From: Chalara sp. BL73
Lineage: Eukaryota; Ascomycota; Leotiomycetes; Helotiales
Assembly (NCBI GenBank): GCA_918026815.1
Contig: CAKJVC010000087.1
Location: 124,001 to 188,000, forward strand
Reading direction: 5' to 3'
Length of the DNA stretch: 64,000 nucleotides
The translations under genes were made by a program, and so were the position numbers. The notes under the pieces were generated by a model. The model did no database searches. It worked only from the letters and a program-made list of their open reading frames with translations, and was not told the origin of the DNA. Shown here one piece after another: positions 21,986 through 33,140 of the stretch (its first letter is position 1; every line of letters begins with the position of its first letter).

Positions 21986-23324
21986 TAGATGATATAGTAG
22001 ATGATGTTGGTGGGTTGGTGTTCGACATCTACTGACATATTTTAATGATCCAAGTTGGTGTGCGTCCAAAGATACAAGTTATTAGGCTCGACTTCGAGAA
22101 AGGTAAAGTAGTTCGATTGGTAAACCAAAGATATTCTTCAAAGCTCCTTTTATGTCGACATGGCAGGTAGAAGAAATATGTAGAGAAACTAAGTGTGTAT
22201 GTAAAATCTTAAAGATATCCTTAGCTTGGACGTCAACAAGCACTAACATTACAAGCCTCCAGGCCATGAATTTAGGCTCAACTCTATTCTATAGACTCAA
22301 GTAACAAGAAAAAGTTCCCGACCACCGTCACGAGTCAAAGACTTCGACTAAATTGAAATACAAAACCGCATCACCTTCACAAAATATACAACTCAGCTTC
22401 GCCCATATATATAGCTTGTCCTCCTCATACCAAGAATACGAATATATCCCAAGAAGACTAAAGACCATTCAATGGCTCCGCCAAGCATAACCCAAGTCTC
22501 CACTAATTGCATAATCTTCTACAACTTTTAAATCGGTGTCTGTATCTTAGGAGATACTGTAGAGTAGAAAATGTCGAAGTACAAGCTAGCATTTGGAGAA
22601 CCGTACTTTCAGTAACTGCTGCAGCCTCGGCGGAAAATGCGTAACAAAGAAATTTGACAACAGAGCATGGTGATAGGACTACGAAGCAGCCCCAGATTGT
22701 TTAAGGCAACTACAGATATACCGCGATGGCCTCAGAAAAGTGTAGATATTCTATAATTTCCACTCGGGAGTCCTTCGGCGCAGTCAATCATTGTGAAAGT
22801 CAAACAGAAGGCAAGTACCATCTCTACATGAGCAAGGTGCACCCAGGAATATTCTCCACAATGCAAATAAAGTTAGGCACACGATTTATTCGTCTAAGTT
22901 ACAAAGACCCACTAAGCAGCAGGTACGAGCAATGAGAGCAAAGAAACAACTATCTACTTTAGAAAGTTGAAAAGGAAATCATGAAAAGCAATGAGATGCG
23001 TCCCTTCCTGACATAATTTGATGCTTGCCAAATCTAATATACCTCGAACCATGGCGAAGGTCCTCCCAATAGGTATACATGTCGTGTAAGTTGAGTAGTT
23101 AGAAGGATTTAATGCGAAGTAGAAGTAGGTGAAGCACAGTGGATACTTGTTGATAAGTATGCTTCCTGATATGAAGCATGTGTAGATGACCCCGGGTATT
23201 GGTTCGTTAACAGACGTTGAGGTATGTAGTGGAAATTGGGAAATTGATAGTCGCAGGAGGTCGTGAATTGGAAGAAAACACAGAAAGAATGTTGGAAAGC
23301 TGTACAGTTTCGTGTACCACAGAG
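21986..23324. other. Intergenic stretch downstream of the RNA-binding protein gene
   Basis: Probably includes the 3' UTR of the gene ending at 23325. No coding or RNA gene recognised. Confidence 0.5.
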
Positions 23325-25463
23325 TCAAGCATTGCGAGCCGATGGAGACTCGGACTTGCGGACCGATGGAGATGAGGAAACATCGCCATGGGCAACAGCT
23401 GGAGACTCGACCTTGACACTATCCTCCGCAGAGCCGTCCTCGGAGACAGTAGGAGTAGCCTTAGGAGGAGAAGCAGGAAGTGCTCTAGCAATGTTGTCAA
23501 CGTTTTGCCTGACAAGATTAAGCTAAGATAGGAACACTTACTGCTCCTTCAGCTTGCCTGAGACTGGGGGATCGGTGAAGGATACCTTGGTGGTGGTTCG
23601 ATCAATATCCCTAAAGCCTGCGCCAGCTGAACTACTTGAGCTTTTTGACAATTAGCAGCGAATACAGAAGCATAAAAAAAGCATTCGGCTTACCCATGGT
23701 TGGAACCATCGCGCTTCCATGAGCCACTAGCACGCGAGCCCGAGGATGGGAAATGACGTCCAATCTGGGATACCCGTGGGAGCAGTGGAGATCCACCATT
23801 CAACTGAGGAGAAAGAGCAAGAATTTCCGCAGCTGATCCACCATAGGCGCCGACATTGTACTCATTTGTACGGAACTGGCGACGCTCAGTTGTAATTCGC
23901 TTGAGATCCTTCTGGGCTTGTGTATCGGCGTAGCGGACTTGAAGAAGCAATCCATCCTCGCCAATTGGTTGACCATGAAACTTCTTGATGATCTCTTCAC
24001 AGATCTCGCGAGTCTCGAAACTAAAAACAACTGTCAGTCAGATAAAGCGGGGGAATTTGTAACTACCTACCGAGCAAAACCAACCCCACGGCTATTGTTC
24101 TGGCTATCTCGAAGGATGCGGCTTGATTGTACTTTATAATCCATAAAGATAGCGCCAAGCTCCTGTATATGATCAGCAATTGAAATAAGGATATCAAGCA
24201 GGGGGACCAACAGCTTCAGTCATGTTCTTAGGCAAGTTCGAGACATAAAGGTTAGTGGATTCATCATCACCTTCAGCCTTGAGCCGAGAGTTGAAAGATT
24301 CCTGGAAGATTTTAGCAACGCGATCCATGCCCAAGTGAGAGAAAACATACTCTAGCAAATCCAACCTCGTAGCCAAGCTTGTAGAAACCCCGGATGCAGA
24401 GTTCAGAGTCGCGAACGTCGTAGTATTTGGCGAAGCCGAAACTAAAATTATTAGTCGCTAAGAAACCATTTCGAGTTGAGGGAAACATACCCCTTGCAAG
24501 CACCAGTGGATGTATCAATGATAGCCTTTGACGTCTCAACCTTACCGAAGCGCGCAGCATAGGCAGCAAGAGTGTCATCATCAGTGTTCGGGTGCAAGCC
24601 ACGGATATAGACATTGCGGTTGCCGAAGATTGGATTTGACAAACTCTGATCAAGAGTTCTCATGCTTTCACGAGGGGTGAAGACAGCTGGAACAGCTCGA
24701 GGAATGGGGGGAGCCTGAGCGAGCAAAGCGTCAATATCGACATTGATGGGGATATGCAAGGCCTTCTGAGATGTCAAGGGCTTTGTGGTCTGTCCAGCAT
24801 GTGGGAAGGTGAGCGACTGTGGAGATGGAGTTGAGCCAAAAGGAGAACGATCTGGCGCAATTTGAGTACCATGATCGCGGAGAGAGATCGAGCCATAGTA
24901 GGGAGTACCTGGAGTAGATTCGTTGGTGGAATGAGAGCCACGACGATTCTCAAGACCTGGAACTTCCTTATGGAGATGGTCTTTGTTGTCTGTATAATAG
25001 CTTGTACGACCTGGCGTATATGGGAGCATAGGATAACCAGCAAGATAACCTGGATATGCGGAAGCAGCATGTGCAAGATATGGGTTGATGCCAGGATAGC
25101 CGTATGTGTTCTCAGCATGAGCCAATGGAGCCGCAGCTAGAGGTTGAGTAGGATCTATGGCTTGTCAGTACTATGTACAAAAGCTAGAGCAATATAGTGC
25201 ATACAAATTCCAGCAGGAGGGGCGGCAGGAGCACAGAAGAATTGGCCGTCTGTTGTGACGTAGAATTGAGCGCTGGTGCCAGCGGCCCCAGCGGTAGCAG
25301 CAGTGGGGAGATTCATGCCTGCGAATTGGCTCATCATGGTATTCAATGGCATATTTTCGTTCTGAGCGGTATTTTGATGGACTGAGGCGTACTGCTTTTG
25401 TGGGAGGTTGAACACTGCAGGGCGAGGATAGGTTTCGGTCTCGATCGTCTGTTGATAAGCCAT
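23325..25463 (-). CDS. Two-RRM RNA-binding protein of the RBMS/MSSP (Msa1-like) family
   Basis: At least eight exons; the first are 25205-25463 and a second ending upstream at 25154, the last ends with TGA at 23325-23327. After a Tyr/Pro/Ala-rich N-terminus comes RRM1 (NVYIRGLHPNTDDDTLAAY, then GFGFAKYYDV) and RRM2 (TNLYVSNLPKNMTEA, then SRGVGFARFETREICEEII). The pair and its spacing match the MSSP/RBMS family, whose fission yeast member Msa1 restrains sexual development; the role here is unproven. The C-terminus is Ser/Pro-rich. Introns fall inside both RRMs. One intron (about 23521-23553) is only 33 nt, and without its removal a stop appears directly after KEQ. Confidence 0.85.
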
Positions 25464-27042
25464 GGTGAACTAGCAGATATCGTCAGTTACAGATATCAAA
25501 AGGCTATCGTAGGTAGAATTTGGAGAATTGAGGCGAATAGTTGGGGGGAGTAGAGAGGCGGAAAGAAATAGGCGGGGCGAACAGAAAAAGCAGGTATATT
25601 AGTAAATCGTCTGGAGAATAGAATGCCTTAGTGAATTGCTCAAGTTGGGGGGCTCCTTTCACCTTCAATCGTTAAAGTGAATGTTAATGGGGCTGTGGAA
25701 AAAACACAAATAAAAGGTAATCGTCTTATCATGCAGGTGCCAATATCGTAGTTGCTTTAAGACAACACAGGAATAGAAGAGATTCTGGGCAAACTTACTT
25801 TTAGAGTCTCTTCAAGAATCGGTCTCAAGAGGACCGTGGATTGATAATCTCCAGAAGGGAAGGACTGCAAAGGATGTAATGTTAGCAGTGTACTTGAAAG
25901 ATGGCTTCTTGGGAAATCATAGGTAGCCCAGAAAGATTGAGCTACTGGAGAGCTGGCAGCATATAGGCTGTTGAAATAAAGCGGTACTTACTTGCAAAAA
26001 AAAGTGGCCTGGGTACAAGTAGCGAGTGAGAATTCCTTGTGGTAGTGTAGAAAAGATGGGAAAGCTATCGGAAAGCCAGATGCGGATGGTAGGGATTGCG
26101 TTGTGATGGATTTTGTGTTTGGTGTCGAGAGGAAGAAGAAGAGGAGGAGGAGGAGGAGGAGAAGGAAGAAGGAAGAATAAAACTGCGACTGTGCAAGAAG
26201 GCGCTTTATACGTATGTGGGCGTGAGTGTGCGTTTGTGTGATTGTAGGCAGTTGCGGCAGGAGCTGGTGGAAGGTGAGAGAGATAGAGATAGAGATAGAG
26301 ATAGAGAGAGCCAGCGAGTCCCTAGTGCCAGTTTCTTATAGCAAGAACGAACGGCCACCACCCCCCAATTCACCTTTTGCTTCAGGCGTTGGTACAAGCA
26401 CAAACCGATAAACAAAAATATAACAATAACAACAATATCCCTCCACCACAGAACAAGAAGCAGCAGATGCAAATACAGAACAAGCCCCGTCTTATCGTCA
26501 CAAATTGTACAGATAATTATACAACGCGCGCGGAAAAGATAATGCTACAAGCAGATGACGTTGATGCTAAGAGGGAATATAGGAGACAACTCCTACCCGC
26601 AGGTGGGGGACAAAGGCTGCTTTATATCTAATCCTCCCATCCTCCCGCATTCTGTACATATCATGGTGGCTCACCTCCTGCATACATGCTCTCGATCCGA
26701 TGCGCTTGAAACAAGGACCGCGGAAGGCAAACTACAGACTGAGCATCAAGTTACCGCGACGATGGTGCAGCAGCTGCATCAAGAAAAGTCGCTTTCTAGA
26801 CAGGAACCAGATGACAGATCAGTTGCTAAATATACAGCCAGCCATTGGGATCGCCTAGGTAAGATCTTGATCCACCTATGATGCGATATCTGACACATGT
26901 ATGCATAGATTCCTAATTGAGCTGCTACTAGCTCTATGCTCCGAGCTCTTTATCTGTATGTGTATTAACGGGCGCCGAACCTAACTAAGCAATCCATGAA
27001 GCATATCTCCTTGTTTGAACACTTTCCCGTTAGCGCAGGCGA
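25464..27042. other. Long upstream region of the RNA-binding protein gene
   Basis: About 1.6 kb with purine-rich and GATAGA microsatellites and T/A-rich blocks; probably a long promoter and 5' UTR with introns. No protein or RNA gene recognised. Confidence 0.5.
26275..26310. repeat. GATAGA microsatellite
   Basis: Repeated AGAGAT/AGATAG units next to GAGAG; a purine run also lies at about 26128-26175. Confidence 0.8.
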
Positions 27043-27050
27043 TATAGACC
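27043..27050. repeat. Left target-site duplication of the hAT element
   Basis: TATAGACC, identical to 33279-33286. Confidence 0.95.
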
Positions 27051-27180
27051 TAGACTGCGAACTGGGGTCCCACGGGGCGGGTTTTCACCTACTTGACCCC
27101 ACCCGTCGGGGTCCCACCCCATGGGTTGGGGTCTATCAAAAGCACCCACCCCACCCCATGGGGTCTTGATGGGGTGCCAA
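27051..27180. repeat. Left terminus and subterminal palindrome array of the hAT element
   Basis: The terminal TAGACTGCG is followed by GGGGTCCCACGGGGCGGGT and several variants of GGGGTCCCACCCC and CCCCATGGGG up to about 27173. Such subterminal motif clusters are usual transposase-binding sites in hAT elements; binding here is inferred. Confidence 0.8.
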
Positions 27181-27395
27181 GCACCCATTACATTTACACG
27201 TGACATTACAATAGTTGCTGTACAGTTAGAGAAGTTATACTAATAAGTCTACTAATCAAAAGCTACGCGACATAAACGTATTAAAATTTTGGTTTGTGAA
27301 TTTTATTATGTGCTTAGCGCCCTATCGCTAGCGTGTATACCTTTAATAACTCCATTGCTTAACCCATTTCCTTTGTATGAACTGCGTTTGATTCT

Positions 27396-27944
27396 TTAAC
27401 ACCGGCCTGGGTACTTGTAGCCCGTCATTCCCTCTCTCATTCTTTGAACCAAATGCATATCCTTTACTTGAATAGTAACTCTCTTAGCGTGGATTGCGGC
27501 AAGATTTGTGACTTTAAAGTAATATTAGTATAAATATTAGTATAATGTATTTATATGAAATAACTTACGCTCGAACTCAGCTACCAAAGCAGATTCTGCG
27601 GCTTCTTGGAGACATTGTAAAGCACTAAGTTGAATGCGAAATGCGTGTCGAGACGTAATATCATACATTATTTCCCTAACTAGTCGAGTAAATGGAGCTT
27701 TTGGGATTAAAAGCTCAGTGCTTTTTGGTATCGTTTGATTTCTCTAAGTGCTTTGGCTACGTTTAAATGTTAGTTTTATACTAATTATTATATTAATCAA
27801 CTTACTGCCAGGTTTCAATCGATATTTCTTCTTTGGTACAGCTTTTGCAGAGGTTTTAGCAGAGGTTTTGGCAGAGGTTTTGGCAGAGGTTTTGGCAGAG
27901 GGTTTGCGAGCAGATTTGGTAGCTATTTTCTTGGTACGTGCCAT
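27396..27944 (-). pseudogene. Transposon-borne histone H3 / CENP-A-like gene with one frameshift
   Basis: Three exons on the minus strand: 27806-27944, 27569-27756 and 27396-27511; introns are 49 and 57 nt with GTAAGT donors. The tail keeps the H3 start MARTK, then ATKSARKPSAK (compare H3 residues 22-32), then four or more KTSA units, then KKKYRLKPG. The histone fold follows: [52 protein letters not shown] and KDMHLVQRMR. Loop 1 is two residues longer than in H3, the CENP-A length. The H3-H3 interface residues H113, D123, L126 and R129 are kept. Between YQK and STEL the A run (27722-27726) is one base short, breaking the frame; both sides align to H3, so it is a lesion in this copy or an assembly error. 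Predicted length without it is about 147 aa. Confidence 0.85.
27841..27905. repeat. 12-bp tandem repeat coding the KTSA units of the histone tail
   Basis: Five near-identical copies of GCAGAGGTTTTG on the plus strand; each encodes four residues (K-T-S-A in cyclic order) on the minus strand. Unit-number changes would lengthen or shorten the tail in steps of four residues without a frameshift. Confidence 0.85.
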
Positions 27945-28467
27945 TGTAACCTATTAAGATTAGAATAAATATTAGTATAATACAGAATAATATGTACCTG
28001 TGCAAAGTCGCAAATTATTTTCAGAAAAGGTGAAGGTGAATGTGAATATTGACACGTGAAATTGAAATTATAGCTTTGTGATTTCGACGAGAAGACTATA
28101 AAGAATTAGTATAATGATTAATATAAAAATAGAATATAAAAAAGATAAATATAATACATACTTGTGTATGGTGTAGTTGTTGGTAAATTTAATTGAAGGT
28201 TAAAAGAAGTCAGGTTTAAAAAAAGTAGTTGGATGCCTTAAAATCGAGGCATAAAAACGCGACTGCCTTATTTTTCAGGATAACGCGTACTTTTCCCTCA
28301 TTCATTCTTTTTGCACCAACTTATTAAATCTGAACAAAGTCAAACATCTATCGCAGTACGTGTTTTTGGTGTATTATATTAATCTTTATACTAATTTTTG
28401 AAGCTCTAGTTCTTGCGAGTTGAAATTTGCAAAATACGCCTACTTTTCGGTTGCGTTACTTTCCAAT
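27945..28467. promoter_or_regulatory. Divergent promoter region inside the hAT element, with probable 5' UTR introns of the histone gene
   Basis: 523 bp separate the histone start (-) and the accessory-gene start (+). Read on the minus strand, two GT...AG segments precede the histone ATG (about 28163-28097 beginning GTATGT, and about 27998-27953 beginning GTACAT); both contain the TATACTAAT-type motif, so the transcript probably has spliced leader exons. Confidence 0.5.
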
Positions 28468-29772
28468 ATGGCTTCACCTTTCGAAAAGCAACCTCCTCAG
28501 GTAATTTTTATTGAAATATTATATTAATCTGTATACTAATCGGTTTCAAGGATATCATTGTCATTTCTGATGATTCAGATCATGAATTTGATATGGATCT
28601 TGATTCCTCGCAGCAAATCGGTTCTTCCAATAAACGCAAGCGCAAATCTCCGGGCAGTTTTTCTACCAATGTGCATACTGTTAAAGCTAGAAGAAGACTT
28701 GAAGCTATAAAAAGCAACAGTATTCAAAATCAGATCGAAAAAGCGAAAGCCGCAGATCAAGCAGCAATTACATACAGAAAAAAAGTACTCAAAAAGTCTG
28801 CCGAATTTGCACTCGCATCTGTTGCCGAGCAGAAGCGAATGATTGAGCAGTCTGCTTTGCAAGTTAGAACAAAGCGGTTCGTTTAATTTTGATTATACTA
28901 ATTTTTATACTAACCTGTATAGTGAACGAGATGGCAAAGATTGGAAATCTGTGGCAAAAGCTTTGGGTTATGGAGAAATTGGTGGCCTATATGCAATTGA
29001 TGATGATGGAAATCCAGCATGGGAAGATATTGAGTATGAATCGGAAGACGAATACGAGTTTGAGCATATGTGGAGATTGAATGAAAAGCAAAACGGTGAT
29101 AAAGCAGTTGTCGGCAAATCTGCTAAAGAGTTGAAAAATGACGGGATTGCCAAGCATAAACGATCCATTTTAGTAAGTTTCAGATTAATATAATGATTCG
29201 TATAACGCTAATACAATTTCAGGATGCCAAAAAGCTTGAATTTAAGTTTTGGCAAAGAAAATGGCGCCGAAGCCGTCGATCTTTGTTCCGCAAAATCCGA
29301 AAGCTTGCTGCTGGTGGACAGGAATACTTGGAAAGAACAAGCTGTCCTTACATTTACAAGAAGTACAAATTTCTACTAATTTTTATACTAATCTGCTAAC
29401 TGATATAGCAAATTCTATGCGTATAAAACTCCTGAAAGATACTTTACTCAAGGAGAAAAGGCAATTTGGAAAAATCTTGCAGCATGGGCATACGGAAATG
29501 AAGAGTGGATCGATCTGCCGGGCCCTGCAAATTGGTGGCCAGCCGACGATAAGTTAAATGACACAGGATTCGGCTTCTCCGATTCGTTGACAGGCCATAG
29601 AGAAGCGTTTGATATGGTATATGCTACGGAAATTCCGGAAGATGGATCATACGAACGTATTTTCCCCGCTTATAATGATTTGTTTTTGATGACAGACAAT
29701 TCTTTAAGTCAAACAATCGTTAAAGCATTCTTTGGTTTACAAAGCAGCTTTCAAAAGCCGCGTAAGCTGTAA
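28468..29772 (+). CDS. Unknown 370-aa accessory protein of the hAT element
   Basis: Five exons join in phase (28468-28500, 28551-28876, 28923-29172, 29223-29362, 29409-29772); the frame is intact. I recognise no family. Residues 13-21 read IIVISDDSD, a good match to a SUMO-interaction motif with its acidic flank. KRKRK at 39-43 is a nuclear-localisation-type cluster. Residues about 60-120 are Lys/Ala/Glu-rich and likely helical. A basic aromatic stretch KFWQRKWRRSRRSLFRKIRK lies in exon 4, and the C-terminal third is Trp/Tyr-rich (IWKNLAAWAYGNEEWIDLPG). A nuclear DNA- or chromatin-binding role is an inference from these features only. It sits between the histone gene and the transposase and has the same intron style. 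Confidence 0.75.
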
Positions 29773-30009
29773 ATGTATATGTAGTTTTTAAGTATATACA
29801 ACAAATGAAGCAAGGAACTTTAAGCAGATATATTCAATTTTATACTAATCTTTATACTAATCATTATATTTTACATTAATTTTTGGAAGTTTAATTATAA
29901 CCTTTAATATGTACAATTTTTTGGAAGTAGTAATTTAACTTGTGTTTAAATACTTGTTTTTTCTTTCCGATTTGATGCTTTTTTTTTTTACTTGCACACT
30001 TTTGTTGCT
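29773..30009. other. AT-rich spacer between accessory gene and transposase
   Basis: Holds two adjacent TATACTAAT-type copies near 29840-29865; probably terminator of the accessory gene and promoter of the transposase. Confidence 0.5.
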
Positions 30010-32715
30010 ATGGAGTCAAGCAATTCGCAAGACTTTTCTGATCCTTTTAGCTCATTTGAGCCAAATACTTCTGACAATTTACTATTTTCGCAAATTGGTC
30101 CAAAAAACCTATATTTTCGATGGGAACTCGAATATCACGATAAGTTTGTTGAATGGTGGTTAAGTACACAATGGGCAGTTCAAGCAGTTGCAAACCAATC
30201 AATTGATTTGGTAAAGCAATTAAATTGGAAATCTCAAAATCGAAAATCTATTGCTTGGAAACAATTCGATCAAGGAATACACCGGATCACCGGAGAGCCT
30301 AAAGTCATATGTCAAAACTGCAACAAGGTTCTCGCACATCCAAATACGCGGAATACCGGCACAAAAGCTTTGTCTGGTCATATAGCGTCTCGGCAATGCT
30401 TTGTTTATTCTAGCCAAAGTAATACAAGGCAGAAAAAAGTGGAAGACATGTTTCACGCTATCTCTGTAAGTAGATTAGTATAAATATTAGTATAATGTCT
30501 AATATTAATAGCAACCAATCTTTACGAAGCAAGCATTTCACGACCAGGTTCTTGCAACTATTGTTTCACTTCGTACTTCTTTCCGCGCAGTCGAAAATCC
30601 TGAATGGAGAAAGCTAGCTGTTATGCAAAATCCAAATTTCGAACTTCCTTCTGCAACAACTATGAAGAATCGACTAATGGAACAATCAGTCAAACTTGAA
30701 CAGAACATGCTTTCAAATGTTGTTCCTGGAAGCAAAATTGCAATTTCTCTTGATTGCTGGTCTAGTACAACAAGACTATCATTTATGGGTATAATAGCTC
30801 ACTATATTGATAAGTCATGGGTTCTTTGTCAAGAATTAATAGGATTTGAAAGTTTAGTAAACGTTCATTCCGGAAATGCGCTTGCTCAAGTTGTCAATAA
30901 CGTTTTTCAACAGCACAATCTTTTTGATCGTGTTGTTTCAATTACAACTGATAATGCGAGTTCGAATACTACAATGGTTCTCGAAATCAACGGATACTTA
31001 CAAGAAGCTTTGAAAGCTAATAGTATTCTAAAAAAGAAAGTCCAACACGTGCCGTGTTTATCGCATGTGATTCAGCTTAGTCTTCAAGCACTTTTGGGCT
31101 TTGTTCAATTGAGGCCTACTAACGACACATTTGTTCGGAATTGGGTAGCAGAAAAAGAGCTGTCTGATCTTGAGAGAATCAAAGCTAGTGACAAACGTGG
31201 TATTCCATATATACTAGCAAAGGTATGTAACACGTGACTTTTATACTAATTTTTATACTAATCTTATATTAGATTCGAAAGCTTGCTATTCTTGTTAATT
31301 CCAGTGCACAGCGGAAACATCGATTTCAAAGAGTTCAACAAGAACAAATCAGAGATTCATCTTCTCCGAATGATCCAGTTCTTACATTGTTAATTGATGT
31401 ATGCACTCGATGGGACTCAACAGTGCATATGATTCTTCGTGCATTGCGTCTTAAAGAGTCTATCAATCAATTTTGCAGTGCATACGATCCTGCTAAGCCT
31501 TTTTTCTTTTTCTGCATTAGAATGGAAAAAACTTGGCTATTTGGCCGATTTGTTACGTCCTTTCAATTTTTTTACAACAACAATCGGCAAAACAACAAGC
31601 ATAACATTGCCTTATGCTTTATCAATTTACGATGAATTGTTTGAACACTTGCAAGAATCTCGCCGAGTATTAACCAAAAAGTCTGTTGCTCAACTTTGGG
31701 TAAAAGATTTAATTGGTGCGATTAACGCTGCAGAAGCCAAGCTTGATACTTACTATAACAAAACATATAGTAGTCTTGGTAGTTTGTATGGCATCGGAGC
31801 AATTCTTGATCCAAAATCGAAGCTAAAATGCTTTGAAGAAGATTACTGCTGGCTTAATTTCAAAACAGTTGATTGGGCCAAAGAATTTGAGCGTCAATTT
31901 CGGTCGTTATACGATACGGAATATAAAGAAAAGTCTACGAATGCTGACCGACTTTCTCAAATTCGAGAAGTTAATCACGACCCTTTAGCATTGGCATTAA
32001 GTCGCAAGCGCTTTACTCGAGACATTCAGAACCCTTATCGCAAAGATGATGACTTTTCTCCTTCTGAAATTGATGAATGGCTGGCTATGAGTATGTTTAC
32101 AATTCTACTTTTTATACTAATTTTTATACTAATCTTTGTGTTGTTTTTTTAGAGCCTGATAATCGATCACCGCTACTTGTTTGGAAATCGCTTGAAACAC
32201 AGCTTCCTGGCTTATCAGCAATGGCTAGAGACTTACTTTGTATCCCGATGGCCGGTGTTGGAGTAGAACGTGCTTTTAGTTTTGCACGTGATATATGCGG
32301 ATATCGCCGTGGCCAGCTTCAACCGACAACTATTCGGTCGCTTCTTTTGGTTTATCATTCGCTCGTTGAACATTCACGAACACGTGAGCTTCAAAATCTA
32401 CTATTTTCAACTATTAATATCCAGGATATGACACTTGAAGATATGGAAACGGAAATTAAAACGCGAGAAAATGATCTTGAAGTCCAACTTGATCAAATTG
32501 ATCTTTGGGAAAATCATTACTATATTAGTGATGAAGAACCAGAAGGAAAAGCAAAAGTTCGAACTCGTCGTGCTCAAGAACGCTTGGATTACAAGATTTC
32601 TAAATCTTTACGTCAAACAATTCATCAAAATCCACTTTCGACTACTCAGTTTCAAAATACACTTAGGAATCGCCGCGAACCGTCAATTGGAAACAACGAA
32701 CTGGGAACTATCTAG
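30010..32715 (+). pseudogene. hAT transposase with N-terminal BED-type finger, probably one frameshift
   Basis: Exons 30010-30465, 30512-31222, 31273-32090 and 32153-32715; about 848 aa if the frame is continuous. A BED-like zinc finger (VICQNCNKVLAHP, then LSGHIASRQC) precedes the catalytic core. ISLDCWSS and SITTDNASSNTTM carry the first two acidic residues of the hAT DDE core. The C-terminal dimerisation domain has ARDLLCIPMAGVGVERAFS and CGYRRGQLQPTTIRSLL; the Glu of VERAFS is the usual position of the third acid. In exon 3 homology shifts from frame 1 to frame 2 at the T run 31500-31512. A GT-AG segment 31478-31520 could remove it, but it lacks the TATACTAAT motif typical of this element's introns and would delete conserved-looking residues. 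Confidence 0.88.
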
Positions 32716-33140
32716 TAATAGTAGTCAAGAGCTGCCTCGACTTCCGACTCCTGGTATTGGTAATATTGTGCCGGATACTCCAATAGGCATTCACAGGTCA
32801 AAAAAGCAAAAAAAAAATTAGTTTTAGAATATTAGTGTTGTATTATTATAATTCACAATTTTTTCCACTCTATTACAATATGTTTAGATTTAACATTTGA
32901 AGTTTAATTTTTATACTAATTTTTATACTAATCAACCACTTTGCATTTCAAGTACTTTTGTAAAAACAAGTATACAAAATAGCCTTGTTTAACCTGTGTG
33001 CACATAGAAAAATCAATGCCAAAACTGGAAAGAATCATCTCGATACTAGAATACCTCGTATATTTTTAAAATTCCGCCAGTCCGCCCTACATTCTTGTAG
33101 AGGAGTTTGACTGTAGTTTCTATATTTAGTTAATCTTATC

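Noticed and set aside
27396..27944. Host canonical histone H3 gene that happens to lie here
   Set aside because: It lies inside the transposon ends, has a rearranged tail, a longer loop 1 and the element's intron motif.
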